Position numbers and translations under genes: made by a program. A stretch of 64,000 nucleotides of DNA. It comes from Sorex araneus. Taxonomy: Eukaryota; Chordata; Mammalia; Eulipotyphla; Soricidae. Below the pieces are notes generated by a model, which searched no databases, had not been told where the DNA came from, and worked only from the letters and a program-made list of their open reading frames with translations. The stretch is from positions 113,227,552-113,291,551 of the forward strand of contig NC_073313.1 in the NCBI RefSeq assembly GCF_027595985.1, in the 5' to 3' direction. The first letter of the stretch is position 1, and each line of letters starts with the position of its first letter. This document shows, in pieces, positions 53,501-60,934 of the stretch.

Positions 53501-56500
53501 CCAGGGTGCCCCAGATTGAGCAGGTGCAGTCTCGCCTACTCCAGATGGAATCCCGGTGACCAAGAGCTTCCACAAGCAAGGTCCACATACGCAGGTTCCA
53601 GGACTGAATCTCCCTGTCACATGGCGGCAGAGGACCCGGGCTGTCCCTCCCTGGGTCCCCACTCACCTAGTAAACTGGTTGTCATGCCCACAATTTGCCT
53701 CCATGTGCCATCTTAGCACACCAACAGCCCTGGCCCAAAGTCTCCCAATTGAATCCCAAGTGGAGTAGTGCCATACAAAGATGTCTCTGGAGCCCAACCA
53801 TTTACAATCTAGAAATTTACATTTATAATCATGTCCTTGTAAGCTCTTGTGATACTCAAAATGAGCAATGGAAAATAAATTATCTATCATCTGCACCTGG
53901 CAGGTAGGCTTGAATGGTGGTGGGAAATTTTGAGCAAAACATAATGCCCCAAATTAGAGAGTACTGGGGATTATTATTAGGACTGGGATTTGGGTGGTGG
54001 AAAATGTGCACTAGTGGAGGGATGGGTGTTCCATCACTATATGGCTGAATCTCAAACATGAAAGCTTTGTAACTCTATCTCATGGTGATACAATTGAAAA
54101 AAAAATTAATGTGGAGTTCATGCCCAATTCACTCAGCTTCATCAATGGCTGAACAAATAGAAATACTCCTACACTATTTTTTTTTTACATTTCATGGACA
54201 AGCAGTACCTTCAAATTAAAAAAAACATTAATTGCACTTTTTTTTAAGTTTTAAAACATATTTTTATTATTTATTTATTTATTTGAAATTCCTCAGTTTT
54301 TTTTTAATTCTTTTATTAATTCACCATGTGGAAAGTTACAAAGCGTTCAGGTTAAAGTCTCAGTTATATAATGCTCAAACACTCATCCCTTCACCATTCC
54401 ACCACCAAGAATCACGATATACTTCCCCCCTTCCCCCCACCTCCCCAGTCCCCCACCCCGCATGTGTAACTGGTAAATTTCACTTTACTTTCACTTTACT
54501 TTGATTACATTCAATATTTAAACAAAAAAAAAAATTCACTATTATTGATTTGGAGTTTCTCCCCCGTAAAGTCGATCTGCTGAAAAGAAAGCATTTGGTA
54601 ATTTGTTTTCCATTGCTGAGAATGAAGAGATATGAGGTCAGGAGGCCTCACTAGCAGCAGCATAGTTTTGGATTTCTGTATTTTAGTATTTTAGTAACTA
54701 AGTCCAGAGAAATGTCTGCCAGGAATCGCAACATTGTAAGCTTGTACCTCTCAGCTACTTTATATTCCACATATGAATACTCCTACACTATTAAAAAATC
54801 CTTTAATCATGAAAATTATGAATTATACTTCTGAATCAAGAGTCATCTCAATTTTAGAACTTATTTTTACATTGTAGGAAAAATTTGGTATCTTTCCATT
54901 TACTTGCAGTAAACCAACACTGACATCTTCTGACTATTTTGAAGAACTACGTATCTCCTTAAAGTATTTCCCAGTGGCTGAAGCTTATCGGCATTTTATT
55001 AAGTGTAAGAGAAATTAGTACTTGTTGAATAAGGATTATACAATAAACAACATAATGATCTCATATGTCCTCTTACATCTTATAAAATACCAATTATTTT
55101 AAAACATTTTCTGTCACCACAAAAATACAATTATTTATATTGATAAAAATAAAATTTCAATAAAAGATACTCTTGACATTTTTAAGTCTTACTGGGGTCT
55201 CTATTAAGACTATTGAGAAGTTCATTCAGGTTATTATAAATATCTTTTAACTCAACAAAACTGCATTATTTGAAAATTTTTATTTATTTGATATTATCCT
55301 ATAATAGAGAGCACTGTATAAGCTATAGATACAAGTCTTAACTTGGCTGCTTATTAGCTAAGTGACCGAAGCATATTATTATTATTATGTATAATCTGTA
55401 CATAATTTGGAGGCCTATAAAATATAAATAATAGCTTTTTTTACATCATAGGTTTGTTTTAAAGATGAAATAATTCAATATTTGTAAGTGCCTAGAACTT
55501 AGTATCCTGCATTTAGTGAATACTGTGCAAATGTTTTCATAAATAGAATTAGTTTGCTTTCACTGTATTATCAAATAAATATTTTATTAGATAATATACT
55601 AAAATCCCCATGTCAATCTTTAATCAAGCTTCATCTATTAATAAATTTTATTGAGTATCTTTATTCAAGATTCTATATGTTAAAGGAAGTAACTTTAATC
55701 TAAATGCCAGAATGTAAATGTAACTGCAGACCTCTAAGCAATTGGAATAAAGAGATTCTGACCATTGTTAATCAGGGCTTGATTTTTCCTATTTCTTTAT
55801 TATATGGAGCGATAGCACAGCAGGTAAGGTTTTTGCCTTGCACGCAGCCAACCTGGGTTCTATTTCTCCGTCCCTCTCAGAGAGCCCGGCAAGCTACCAT
55901 GTCGTATTTGATATGCCAAAAACAGTAACAACAAATCTCACAATGGAGACGTTACTGGTGCCCGCTTGAGCAAATTGATGAGGAACGGGATGACAGTGCA
56001 ACAGTGCTACAGTGCTTTATTATCTATCCTATTGATCAGTTAATATGTCTCATTGAGGAGGTGCAATAATTTTTTATTTAAGTTAAACACGACAGTTTGC
56101 TGACACATTTTTGTTTTAGCTACATGGTACTTTTTCTAAATACAAGTAGACTTCCAAATAAGGAAAAAAATCAACATACATGAGATCTACTTTTATCAGA
56201 GAGAAAGAAAGTAATCCTATTAATAATATTAGCTTCAAATTACCTAAAGCTTAGCTTAGAACTACGCATTTAGATAAAATTATTCTTTCCATTAGATAAA
56301 AATCAAGTTTTGTGAAGTAGAAAATAAATGCAAAAATAATAGAATTTGCTATTCATAGAGCAGGAGCATGTTTGTGCTGTGCATTTGAGTCAGAAAATGC
56401 AATCATGGATTTTGATGAGTATTATTTTTCTGATGCCAATTGTTGGTATTTATAAATTACATTATAAAATACATTAGCAACAGACATTACAATATTTATA

Positions 56501-57410
56501 ACAGTGTACACAGAAAAATTGCACTAAAACTAAGTCAAATAAAGATTTTGGATAATTTAGATAGTCTGAGATTTTAATTAAACTAAGATAAAAGACTGAA
56601 ATTTACTACAGTAAGAAGAAAATAAAATGGAGCTAATAATTTTCAGTCATCTTAAAAACCATATAAATTATTATTTACTTAAGCAGAAGCCGACTGATAG
56701 TAGTTGCAAGTAGCCAACTATTCACTTAAATAAATCTGATAAAAATAATTTTCTGGTCAATCTTTTAAAACATTACAACTCAAATAATTGTGTGTCTATA
56801 TATAGATATATGTATGTCTATATATGTAGCAAATATCTATCTTTCTCTCAAAAATCAGAATTTAAATTAATATACTCACTCTTATTCTTATTTTTGGCTG
56901 GGAAATAGTGTCAGGATCTAACCCAGTATCTCAGACATGCAAAACATGCACTCTGCCACTGAGCCACATTCCTAGCACTTACATAAGCAATTTTTATGGA
57001 TATAATTGGGTCATATACATATTATATAAATGTGGAAAATGAAGAAAATAACTCATTTACAATATTTAAGTAGTAAGTATATGCTACCATATTAATGTAA
57101 AAACTGATAAAATCCAAACTAATAATCACAAAGTAAAATTTAAGATTTAACAATTTAACAAAGCACCTTGAAATATTCTTTTCTAATCTGTTTGCTCCGC
57201 CTTCTTTCTTCGCTCTGCCAGATTATAGGGTGAGATTCTGGCCACCGTTGTTCATCAGTTTGATCCTTCTGGCTTTCCAAGGGCTGTGACAAAAAAAATT
57301 CTTTTAGCAAAACAAATGAAAACAAAACCTTAAATAAAACAGCAATTTAATTTCTATTTACCTGCCATGTGAGGGGTGATAACGGTGAATTGATTTCATC
57401 TGTTGAGATA
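25049..57410 (-). CDS. LRCH2: LRCH2, 3' part (9 exons; 5' part outside the window)
   Basis: LRCH proteins are cytoplasmic scaffold proteins with N-terminal leucine-rich repeats and a C-terminal calponin-homology (CH) domain; family members have been linked to the actin cytoskeleton and DOCK exchange factors. On the minus strand, nine exons join in frame: 57410-57362, 57283-57167, 46958-46914, 43952-43902, 41779-41722, 40972-40860, 40680-40543, 39954-39877 and 25168-25049 (769 nt, about 256 residues). Every junction is AG/GT and phases agree. The product contains the linker motif [18 protein letters not shown], a charged helix ([20 protein letters not shown]), then a CH domain with [18 protein letters not shown] and [19 protein letters not shown]. 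The C-terminus ends in SQLSTA and stop, which fits LRCH2 better than LRCH1, LRCH3 or LRCH4 as I remember them. No frame break is seen. LRRs and the start codon must lie past 64000. Confidence 0.93.
25524..25685 (+). mobile_element. tRNA-derived SINE, degenerate
   Basis: GCCAGAGCAATAGTATAACAG, CCTGGGTTCGATTTCCAGCA and a decayed end. It lies in the LRCH2 intron upstream of the last exon. Confidence 0.85.
25958..26109 (-). mobile_element. tRNA-derived SINE, degenerate
   Basis: Minus copy: TATTGAACCTGGGTAGGCC and GGCAAATGCCCTACCAGCTG are conserved. Confidence 0.85.
26205..27615 (-). mobile_element. Ancient L1 (L1M-like) 3' end, split by a younger L1
   Basis: 26205-26540 (GCTTTATTGAGGTATATTGC, TCAAAGTGTACACTATGATG) and 27480-27615 (TTCACATATAAGGGATGCC, AAATGACACTATTTCTTC) resemble the widely shared mammalian L1M 3' UTR and ORF2 end. 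The two parts flank a younger insertion. Confidence 0.65.
26545..27478 (-). mobile_element. Younger L1 3' end inserted in the ancient L1
   Basis: Minus-strand L1 tail: GGGTTTCATGCATACAATGTTCC, CACATAGCAGCAAACTGC, GTTGCTGGGTTACATGG. Confidence 0.75.
27622..31103 (+). mobile_element. L1, 5'-truncated, about 3.5 kb
   Basis: Begins in ORF2 just before the RT (AAGATACCTGGAAACAAG). The RT motif with GTCCAGATGGATTC, the FADD-like region (28905-28930), the region after the RT, the Cys-rich end (30060-30300) and the 3' UTR with A-rich tail can be followed. It carries several frameshifts and stops. Compared with L1-2 it keeps the segment that L1-2 has lost (27895-28095). Confidence 0.92.
31104..31300 (+). 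mobile_element. tRNA-derived SINE, short type, near-consensus
   Basis: Inserted in the A-rich tail of the preceding L1: GGGGCCGGAGCGATAGCACA to GGGTGTGACCCAAAAAGC plus an A-rich tail with AAAT units. Confidence 0.93.
31660..31755 (+). mobile_element. SINE long type, 3' fragment
   Basis: AAAAACAGTAACAAGTCAGTC, TTACTGGTGCCCGCTCAAGC, GGGATGACAGTGACACAG; the head is missing. Confidence 0.85.
33051..33211 (-). mobile_element. tRNA-derived SINE, degenerate
   Basis: GCCACACCCAGCAGTGATCA, GGACCATATGCAGTACCAGG, CTATACTATCTCTCTGG. Confidence 0.85.
33454..33703 (+). mobile_element. tRNA-derived SINE, long type
   Basis: GGGCTGGAGCCATAGCACAG through ATATGCCAAAAACAGTAACA to GATGACAGTGATAGTGACA; flanked by CTTAGCCAT on both sides. 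Confidence 0.92.
33825..33995 (-). mobile_element. tRNA-derived SINE, short type
   Basis: Flanking duplication TTGAATCCA at 33816-33824 and 33996-34004. Confidence 0.93.
34208..34386 (-). mobile_element. tRNA-derived SINE, short type, young copy
   Basis: Close to consensus with a perfect 15-bp duplication TTCTTTAGTTCTTTT at 34193-34207 and 34387-34401. Confidence 0.95.
34640..34850 (+). mobile_element. L1 3' UTR fragment whose tail became a GAAA array
   Basis: GTGGATTGGTGGAGAAAAGTG, CTGAAACATTGTGTGC and AATCATGAATAACTTTATAA resemble other old L1 tails here (38690-38720), then the sequence runs straight into the GAAA repeat. Confidence 0.6.
34852..35062. repeat. (GAAA)n/(GGAA)n microsatellite, about 210 bp
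   Basis: Alternating blocks of GAAA and GGAA units, ending with about 22 pure GAAA units. Long Lys/Arg/Glu frames here are artefacts. Confidence 0.97.
35108..35265 (-). mobile_element. tRNA-derived SINE, diverged
   Basis: GGCCACACCTAGTGATAATG, GTGCAAGGCAAGTGCCCTAC; flanked by AAGATTCTTT on both sides. Confidence 0.88.
35330..36520 (-). mobile_element. L1 3' end, old, about 1.2 kb
   Basis: Minus-strand L1 tail (TCATATTCCAGTATCAATCC, CATCCCTCCACCAGCG), then the ORF2 end up to ACTCTTTAATTTTATGTAG. Confidence 0.8.
36560..36838 (+). mobile_element. L1 3' UTR (plus)
   Basis: G-rich tail GGTGGTGGAGGTTGGGGTGG, GCACTGGTGGAGGGATG, CTCACGGTGATTCACTAATA, A tail. It is opposite in direction to the adjacent L1. 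Confidence 0.85.
36839..38049. other. LRCH2 intron, no gene recognised
   Basis: A very degenerate SINE-like piece is possible at 37091-37215 (GTGCTAGAGTGATAGTACAG). The remainder is AT-rich with no supported feature. Confidence 0.5.
38050..38760 (+). mobile_element. L1 3' end, old
   Basis: AAATGGAATACTACATAGCTG, GATGGAACTGGAAGACATAA, a 3' UTR stretch, and a tail ending ATTCACAATAATTTGATGA. Confidence 0.75.
38761..39527. other. LRCH2 intron, no gene recognised
   Basis: AT-rich; nothing supported. Confidence 0.5.
39539..39714 (+). mobile_element. tRNA-derived SINE, diverged
   Basis: GGGCTGGGGAGATAGCTCAA head; flanking duplication ATTCCATTAAA at 39528-39538 and 39715-39725 is still perfect although the element is diverged. 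It lies only about 160 bp from an LRCH2 exon. Confidence 0.88.
39877..39954 (-). CDS. LRCH2: LRCH2 coding exon, middle of the CH domain
   Basis: 78 nt, phase 0, 26 codons: [20 protein letters not shown] then KLGVSQ. Acceptor ttacag, donor CACAG/gtaatt. A 14.7 kb intron, filled by L1, SINEs and a GAAA array, separates it from the terminal exon. Confidence 0.96.
40023..40238 (+). mobile_element. tRNA-derived SINE with (AAAT)n tail
   Basis: Perfect 15-bp duplication AAAATGAAAACTAAA at 40008-40022 and 40239-40253. The tail is a run of AAAT units (about 40182-40230). Inserted about 50 bp upstream of the exon at 39877-39954. Confidence 0.94.
40350..40500 (+). mobile_element. Degenerate SINE
   Basis: GCTGAGCATATGCTTTGCATGC and CAGAGTAACTCCTGATCATG are SINE-like; intronic between two CH-domain exons. 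Confidence 0.6.
40543..40680 (-). CDS. LRCH2: LRCH2 coding exon, N-terminal half of the CH domain
   Basis: 138 nt, phase 0, 46 codons. It contains [18 protein letters not shown] followed by [11 protein letters not shown], the most conserved block of LRCH calponin-homology domains. Donor GTG/gtaagt, acceptor ctttatag. The codon after the exon reads on into the intron, so longer frames through this point are artefacts. Confidence 0.96.
40860..40972 (-). CDS. LRCH2: LRCH2 coding exon, charged helix before the CH domain
   Basis: 113 nt. With the one base carried over from the preceding exon it gives 38 codons, starting [16 protein letters not shown] and ending in a highly charged helix ([12 protein letters not shown]). 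Donor AAT/gttagt, acceptor tttatag. Confidence 0.94.
41722..41779 (-). CDS. LRCH2: LRCH2 coding exon, EYDRMDVF...GPFGLKPRS
   Basis: 58 nt, starting in phase 0 and leaving one base over. It encodes [19 protein letters not shown]. The polypyrimidine acceptor is strong (ttttctttttag) and the donor is TCAG/gtaaat. The GPFGLKPRS motif is typical of LRCH linkers. Confidence 0.92.
43107..43265 (-). mobile_element. tRNA-derived SINE, degenerate
   Basis: GGCACACCCAGTACTGCTCA, GGGACCATATGAGATGCCAG, CTATCTTTCTGG. Confidence 0.85.
43902..43952 (-). CDS. LRCH2: LRCH2 small coding exon, Ser/Pro linker
   Basis: 51 nt, phase 0 at both ends, encoding [17 protein letters not shown]. Acceptor attttag, donor GAG/gtacaa. 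This is a second symmetrical mini-exon in the low-complexity linker, where the family shows splice variation. Confidence 0.87.
44168..44213. repeat. (CA)n microsatellite
   Basis: ACACACACATACACACACAC with one interruption. Confidence 0.9.
44228..44378 (-). mobile_element. Degenerate SINE
   Basis: GTCACACTCAGTGGTGCTTG, ATGTGATGCTGGGGATTG, AGCTATCTCTCCAG. Confidence 0.75.
44560..44935 (+). mobile_element. L1 3' UTR fragment, old
   Basis: CCTAGATCACCCTTGACCCC, ACTGGTGGTGGGATTGGTG, CTATCACTAACATTGTAAATT. Confidence 0.7.
45440..46220 (+). mobile_element. L1 3' end, old
   Basis: ATCATCAAGGAAATACAAATC, GTAACCAGTGCTGGTAGGC, TGGATGGAACTGAAGAGTAC, then a 3' UTR-like end. Confidence 0.75.
46345..46560 (+). 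mobile_element. Degenerate SINE
   Basis: GATCAGGGAGATAGTGCAAG, GAGCATGTGCAAGGCCATGA, ACATGGTCTCCCAAAC. Confidence 0.6.
46914..46958 (-). CDS. LRCH2: LRCH2 small coding exon, Ser-rich linker
   Basis: 45 nt, phase 0 at both ends, encoding [15 protein letters not shown]. Acceptor ttttcag, donor GAG/gtgaga. It is symmetrical, so skipping would keep the frame. A 10.2 kb intron lies upstream. Confidence 0.88.
46959..48041. other. LRCH2 intron, no gene recognised
   Basis: AT-rich, no supported feature. Confidence 0.5.
48042..48232 (+). mobile_element. tRNA-derived SINE, short type
   Basis: GGGTTCGATCCCTGGCATCC and GGGTGTGACCCCAAAAG; imperfect flanks AAAATACAGGAGCT/AAAATACAGCAGCT. Confidence 0.9.
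48666..48827 (-). mobile_element. tRNA-derived SINE, short type
   Basis: Minus copy; flanking duplication TTTAAGAAAT on both sides. Confidence 0.92.
48909..49060 (+). mobile_element. tRNA-derived SINE with internal head deletion
   Basis: GGGGGCCGGACAGGGCTTTTGCC: the usual GCGATAGCACAGCGGGTAGG part is shortened, removing much of the A-box region. Flanks ATCAGCAAGA duplicated. Confidence 0.9.
49061..49906. other. LRCH2 intron, no gene recognised
   Basis: AT-rich; nothing supported. Confidence 0.5.
49918..50592 (+). mobile_element. Composite retroelement, family C copy 1 (675 bp, GAT tail)
   Basis: Bounded by AACATTCTTAT at 49907-49917 and 50593-50603. The 5' half is GC-rich and unlike the SINEs. 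The 3' half follows the long SINE type (GACAAGCTACGAAGAGT, CATATGCCAAAACCAGTAAC, GGAGGCGTTACTGAG, CAACGGGATGATGATG) with about 95 extra bases (CCTGACCCTGAAAGAGTCTC through CAGGGCTAGGACGAATG). It ends in about 14 GAT units instead of an A tail. Confidence 0.8.
51023..51250 (-). mobile_element. tRNA-derived SINE, long type
   Basis: CACTGTCACTGTCATCCCATT through GGCATATTGAATGTGC to a shortened head CGCTGTGCTATAGG. Confidence 0.9.
51420..52052 (+). mobile_element. Composite retroelement, family C copy 2
   Basis: Shares with copy 1 the phrase GGGCCGAGCCTCACATATGA (copy 1: GGACGAGCCTCACGCATGA), the GGCAAGCTACTGAGAGTATC body and the extra CCTGACTCTGAAAGAGCCCC block, and ends GATGACAGTGATACAGTGAC. 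A (TA)n expansion lies at 51715-51755. Left edge approximate; no clear target duplication. Confidence 0.65.
52248..52434 (+). mobile_element. tRNA-derived SINE, short type
   Basis: Perfect 11-bp duplication CAGACATTTCA at 52237-52247 and 52435-52445; A15 in the tail. Confidence 0.94.
52543..52700 (+). other. GC-balanced segment of unknown origin next to family B copy 2
   Basis: Reads openly in more than one plus frame and has an mRNA-like composition (a frame containing [17 protein letters not shown] can be read). I do not recognise the protein. It may be a captured host fragment or simply the 5' part of the neighbouring composite element. Confidence 0.3.
52700..54105 (+). mobile_element. 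Composite retroelement, family B copy 2 (monomers plus L1-type tail)
   Basis: CAGAGACCC at 52769 and 53154 start two related units (offset 385 bp), each continuing with TAAATCT(T/C)AAAAGAGATCAAAA. Another block, CTTAGCACACCAACA, is repeated at 53401 and 53712. The 3' end is an L1-type tail (GGTGGTGGAAAATGTGCACT, GATGGGTGTTCCATCAC) plus A8. Aligns with 12976-13640. Left edge uncertain. Confidence 0.68.
54179..54775 (-). mobile_element. Composite retroelement, family A copy 3, with a second A tail
   Basis: Minus-strand copy within a perfect 17-bp duplication AATACTCCTACACTATT (54162-54178 and 54776-54792). Its body matches copy 1: complement contains TCTGGACTTAGTTACTAAAA, TCAGCAATGGAAAACAAATT and ATTGAATGTAATCAAAGTAA. 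Beyond the L1-type tail and A run near 54300 it has about 115 further bases and another A run at the target site. Confidence 0.85.
54793..55794. other. LRCH2 intron, no gene recognised
   Basis: Very AT-rich, no supported feature. Confidence 0.5.
55804..56014 (+). mobile_element. tRNA-derived SINE, long type
   Basis: Flanking duplication CTTTATTAT at 55795-55803 and 56015-56023; the second GGCAAGCTACC block is deleted. Confidence 0.92.
56898..56980 (-). mobile_element. Ancient tRNA-SINE relic
   Basis: The complement reads GTGGCTCAGTGGCAGAGTGC and CTGGGTTAGATCCTGACAC, a generic tRNA-like head unlike the abundant SINE. Confidence 0.55.
57167..57283 (-). CDS. LRCH2: LRCH2 coding exon, conserved [11 protein letters not shown] linker
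   Basis: 117 nt, phase 0 at both ends, 39 codons. It reads from [14 protein letters not shown] to the basic motif [18 protein letters not shown]. The donor is AAG/gtgctt. Only a 78-nt intron separates it from the exon before it. Confidence 0.93.
57362..57410 (-). CDS. LRCH2: LRCH2 coding exon (first one in the window)
   Basis: 49 nt. The acceptor AG is at 57411-57412 after a weak T-run and the donor GT is at 57360-57361. The first base completes a codon from the upstream exon; the rest reads [16 protein letters not shown]. It is a Ser/Pro-rich linker between the LRR and CH regions. The exon directly upstream is not found before 64000. Confidence 0.85.
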
Positions 57411-58127
57411 CTAAAAAATTAAAAGATACCTTAATAAACAAAAATATTTTAATTACCCTTAAATATAAAATAGTTATAGCATAAAGTCATCTATTTTTAT
57501 ACCAGAAATCTAAAGAATTTATCCATTCCTATATTTTAAACTAAAAAATCTGATAAAAACATACATCAAACATATGTCAAACATATATCCAAATAACTTA
57601 TGTTCTTTAAAAACACATCAAAATTTTTTATCTAATATCATCTAATACATACCACTACTCTAGTAATTTTTTAAGGCCAAAATTAATTTTATATCTAGAA
57701 ATAGTAGAACAGATATTTATAATATAAAAATAGAAATTACTAAGAAGCAAGTATCACATAATGTTTCTTTCATTAGAGTTCGTTGGTTTAATATCAAAGA
57801 GCTTAGGAGAACAATTTTTGCTCACTAATTCTCAAACCTTCCAATCTAAAGTTGAACTGGTCTAGAATTAAAATATTTTTTACTTAGCTTTGTCTAGTGT
57901 TATCTACTTTATACCTACTTGAATTTGGTCTAGAGTTGAAATTTTTATCTAGCTTTGTCCTTTCAGGTAGGTAGGGTAAATATAGATCACACATACTGTG
58001 ATTAGAAGACATGGTGCATAATTAATATCACTGAAAATTTATACAAACAGAATGCTGGCTAAAGTTACTATTATTCAACACTATTGTGGATTTTTTATAG
58101 TGCAATAATAAAATTAAAATAAGAGGG
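57411..58127. other. LRCH2 intron, no gene recognised
   Basis: AT-rich; contains a local duplication of TCTAGAATTAAAATATTTTT/TCTAGAGTTGAAATTTTTA near 57860-57950. No exon found. Confidence 0.45.
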
Positions 58128-58320
58128 ATCAGGGGATGTGACTCAGTGGTAAAGCACCTGCCTTCTAAGCTTGAGGCTGCAAGTTTGATCTACACCACTA
58201 TTACCCCACATGCTGAGTAAGATCCCAGCTGCACCACAATCAAGAGTCCCAGTTACATAACAAAGCATATGACCCCTGCTGAGCACCACAACCATCTGAA
58301 TACTGCAACAAATTGTGCAA
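58128..58320 (+). mobile_element. Ancient tRNA-SINE relic
   Basis: GGGGATGTGACTCAGTGGTAA and GCACCTGCCTTCTAAGC are tRNA-like; the body is decayed. Confidence 0.5.
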
Positions 58321-60391
58321 ATTTAGGCATCCCAAAAACAATGATGGAAGGCAAAAGGGCTCAAGAAGTGGCTGAAGATAGAAGAGGAAAATTCTGGGCT
58401 CATCTCATCTCCACTGACACAATAAATCTCTAACTAGAAATGGAGATATTCTCCTTGAAACAGCAATTAGGATTAGTGATAAATATTTACACTAAAAATG
58501 TGAAAGACTCCCCCCCATAGAAAAGACTAAGAAAGGTGGAGACCAGACTGGAGAGAGTCTGGTCATGTACACCACCTCCTGAGCAGTGACTTATGGTAGA
58601 ACAAGCTATTATAAACAGAGAGCTTCTCCCTAGAGAATGAAAGGTTTCTGCTCTATATTAGGTGCCCTCAACAACTAAGATCTGCAACTAAGAGGCAAAG
58701 TCCCACATTAAGCTGTGGAAACATTGAGGCTTTCATTAAAAACAATAGATATGTTGGGAACAGAGATATCAAAATTAAGGGCTAAACAAAGACCCATCTG
58801 TCCTCGGATTCAGTGTAAAAAAGCAATTTGATGAGTGCCTAGAGCATATGTAAAAGATTTCCATTTGCTTCATTTAAAACATCAGTCAAGTGCATAAGAA
58901 AAGTAGCAATTTCCCTATGAAAGGAAAGTCTCATGATTGTCATCTATAATTACCCACTTTATCCATCTAGTGCTAATACTGGCAGATACTTTACTTGCAA
59001 GATCCATTTAAGACACTAGCGGTCAAGACTAAAATGCTCCATCTCCTAAACCCACATCTCAAGGAAGCTCTCGTGGCCAGCAACATAACACTCACCCGTG
59101 ACATCTGTTCCTAAGATAAGATCACATCTATAGGTTCCTCACACAACTCACACCTTTTACTCTTAACACGGCTTGAATCCATAGAAACCAAAAACAGCTT
59201 GTACCCACATCTCTCCACGCAGTTTCACAGCCTCTCCCTTGACTCACACTTGCAATTCCAAAATAGCTCAGGCCAACCAACATCCAGAAATTCATATCTA
59301 TAGCTCCTGAAGCAGCTTTCTCCAACAGTTTCATTACCCATCTTCCCACAATGTTGGTAGGGCTCACCAGGATGCTACCCTCGCACCCCACTTCATAAAC
59401 TTTTATACAAACAGATCTTGCAGCCAAGGTTTCAGCCACTATAATCACTGTCATCCCAGAAGCTCAGGTTAACACCTTTGAACTTTCATTTCTAACACAA
59501 TACCAATAATTCAAGATTGGGAAAGAATTGTTCAGCTAAATACAGAAATAAGCAAACAGAATCAAGCAAAATTAGAAGACAAAGGAATATGCTCAAAACA
59601 ATAAAATCAGATACCCCCCCAAACCCAATAAAACAAAAATAAGTAAACAATCCAAAGAAGATTTTGAAACAATAGTAATAAAGATGCTCAACTGAACTTA
59701 ACATATAAGTGTATGACTGAGAATTATAACAAAAGAGAATATATGAAAAATTCCCAAAGAGTAATCATAAAGCTGAAAAACATAATACTTACAATGATTC
59801 AATAAATCAGTTCAACAGCACACTAGATAAAGCAGCAGATAAAATCAGAGAACTGAAAGTATGATCAATCAATGGAAGGTAACTCAAGAACCAGCAAACA
59901 GAAATATGAATTTTTAAAAATTAATGTAGTTTAAGTGACATTTAACACTGGCATTATTGGGGAAGTAATATGGGAAAATATGGAAAATATAGAAAAATAT
60001 AGGAAATAATATGGGAAATAATATGGGAAAAGCGAAGAAATCTTATTTAAAGAAATAACTGAAAACACCCTAACCTGAAAAATGAAACAGAGACCCAGAA
60101 GCTTTAAGGTGTTCTAAACAAAATGAAACCACAAAGACCCAGAGCAAGAAACATAATGATTAAAATGGCAAAGCTTAAAAACAAGGAGAGTGTTTGAAAA
60201 AAAGCTAAAGAAAAGTCAAAGTTTCACACAAGAAAACTCCCATAAGACTTTCAGCAGATTACACAGAAGAAATCTTACATACTAGAAAGGAATGCTATGA
60301 TATATTCAAAGTGCTATTAAGTTTTTATTTTCCCAAGAAATTAATTTTACTTTATGAAACCAAGTCTTAAGTTGCTCAATAAAGAAAAAAT

Positions 60392-60567
60392 CGGGGCTGG
60401 AGCGATAGCACAGCGGGTAGGGCGTTTGCCTTGCATACGGCCAACCCAGGTTCGAATCACAGCATCCCATATGGTCCCCTGAGCAGCGCCAGGAGTAATT
60501 CCTGAGTGCAGAGCCAGGAGTAACCCCTGTGCATTGCCGGGTGTGACCCAAATAAAGCAAAAAAATA
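60392..60567 (+). mobile_element. tRNA-derived SINE, short type, near-consensus
   Basis: GGGGCTGGAGCGATAGCACA to GTGTGACCCAAATAAAGC. Confidence 0.93.
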
Positions 60568-60651
60568 GGAAAAGACTTCTAACCAAGAGTAGTCCATGAA
60601 GCAAGACTGCCATTCATAATTAAATAAAGAGCTTTTCTGAAAAAAAAAAAA

Positions 60652-60880
60652 AGCGATAGCACAGCGGCAGGGCGTTCACCTTCCACGAGGCCGACCCCTC
60701 TTGGAGAGCCGGGCAAGCTACTGAGAGTATCGCGCCTGCACGGCAGAGCCTGGCAAGCTACCCGTGGCGTATTGGATATGCCAAAAACAGTAACAGTAAG
60801 TCTCACAATGAGAGACGTAACTGGTGCCCGCTTGAACAAATTGATGAGCAACGGGATGACAGTGACAGTGACAGTGACAA
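60652..60880 (+). mobile_element. tRNA-derived SINE, long type
   Basis: Starts at GCGATAGCACAGCGG directly after an A13 run. The B-box GGTTCGATTCC is deleted (GAGGCCGACCCCTCTTGG). Ends with three GTGACA units. Confidence 0.92.
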
Positions 60881-60916
60881 CTAAATACCCTTGCAAGATA
60901 CCCTAAAGAGATTTCT

Positions 60917-60934
60917 AGAAAATAAAGACTAACT
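60917..60934. repeat. Target-site duplication, left (family A copy 2)
   Basis: AGAAAATAAAGACTAACT, identical to 62181-62198. Confidence 0.95.

Noticed and set aside
59128-59454. 108-codon minus-strand frame
   Set aside because: No domain recognised; antisense to decayed repeat-like sequence beside an ancient L1.
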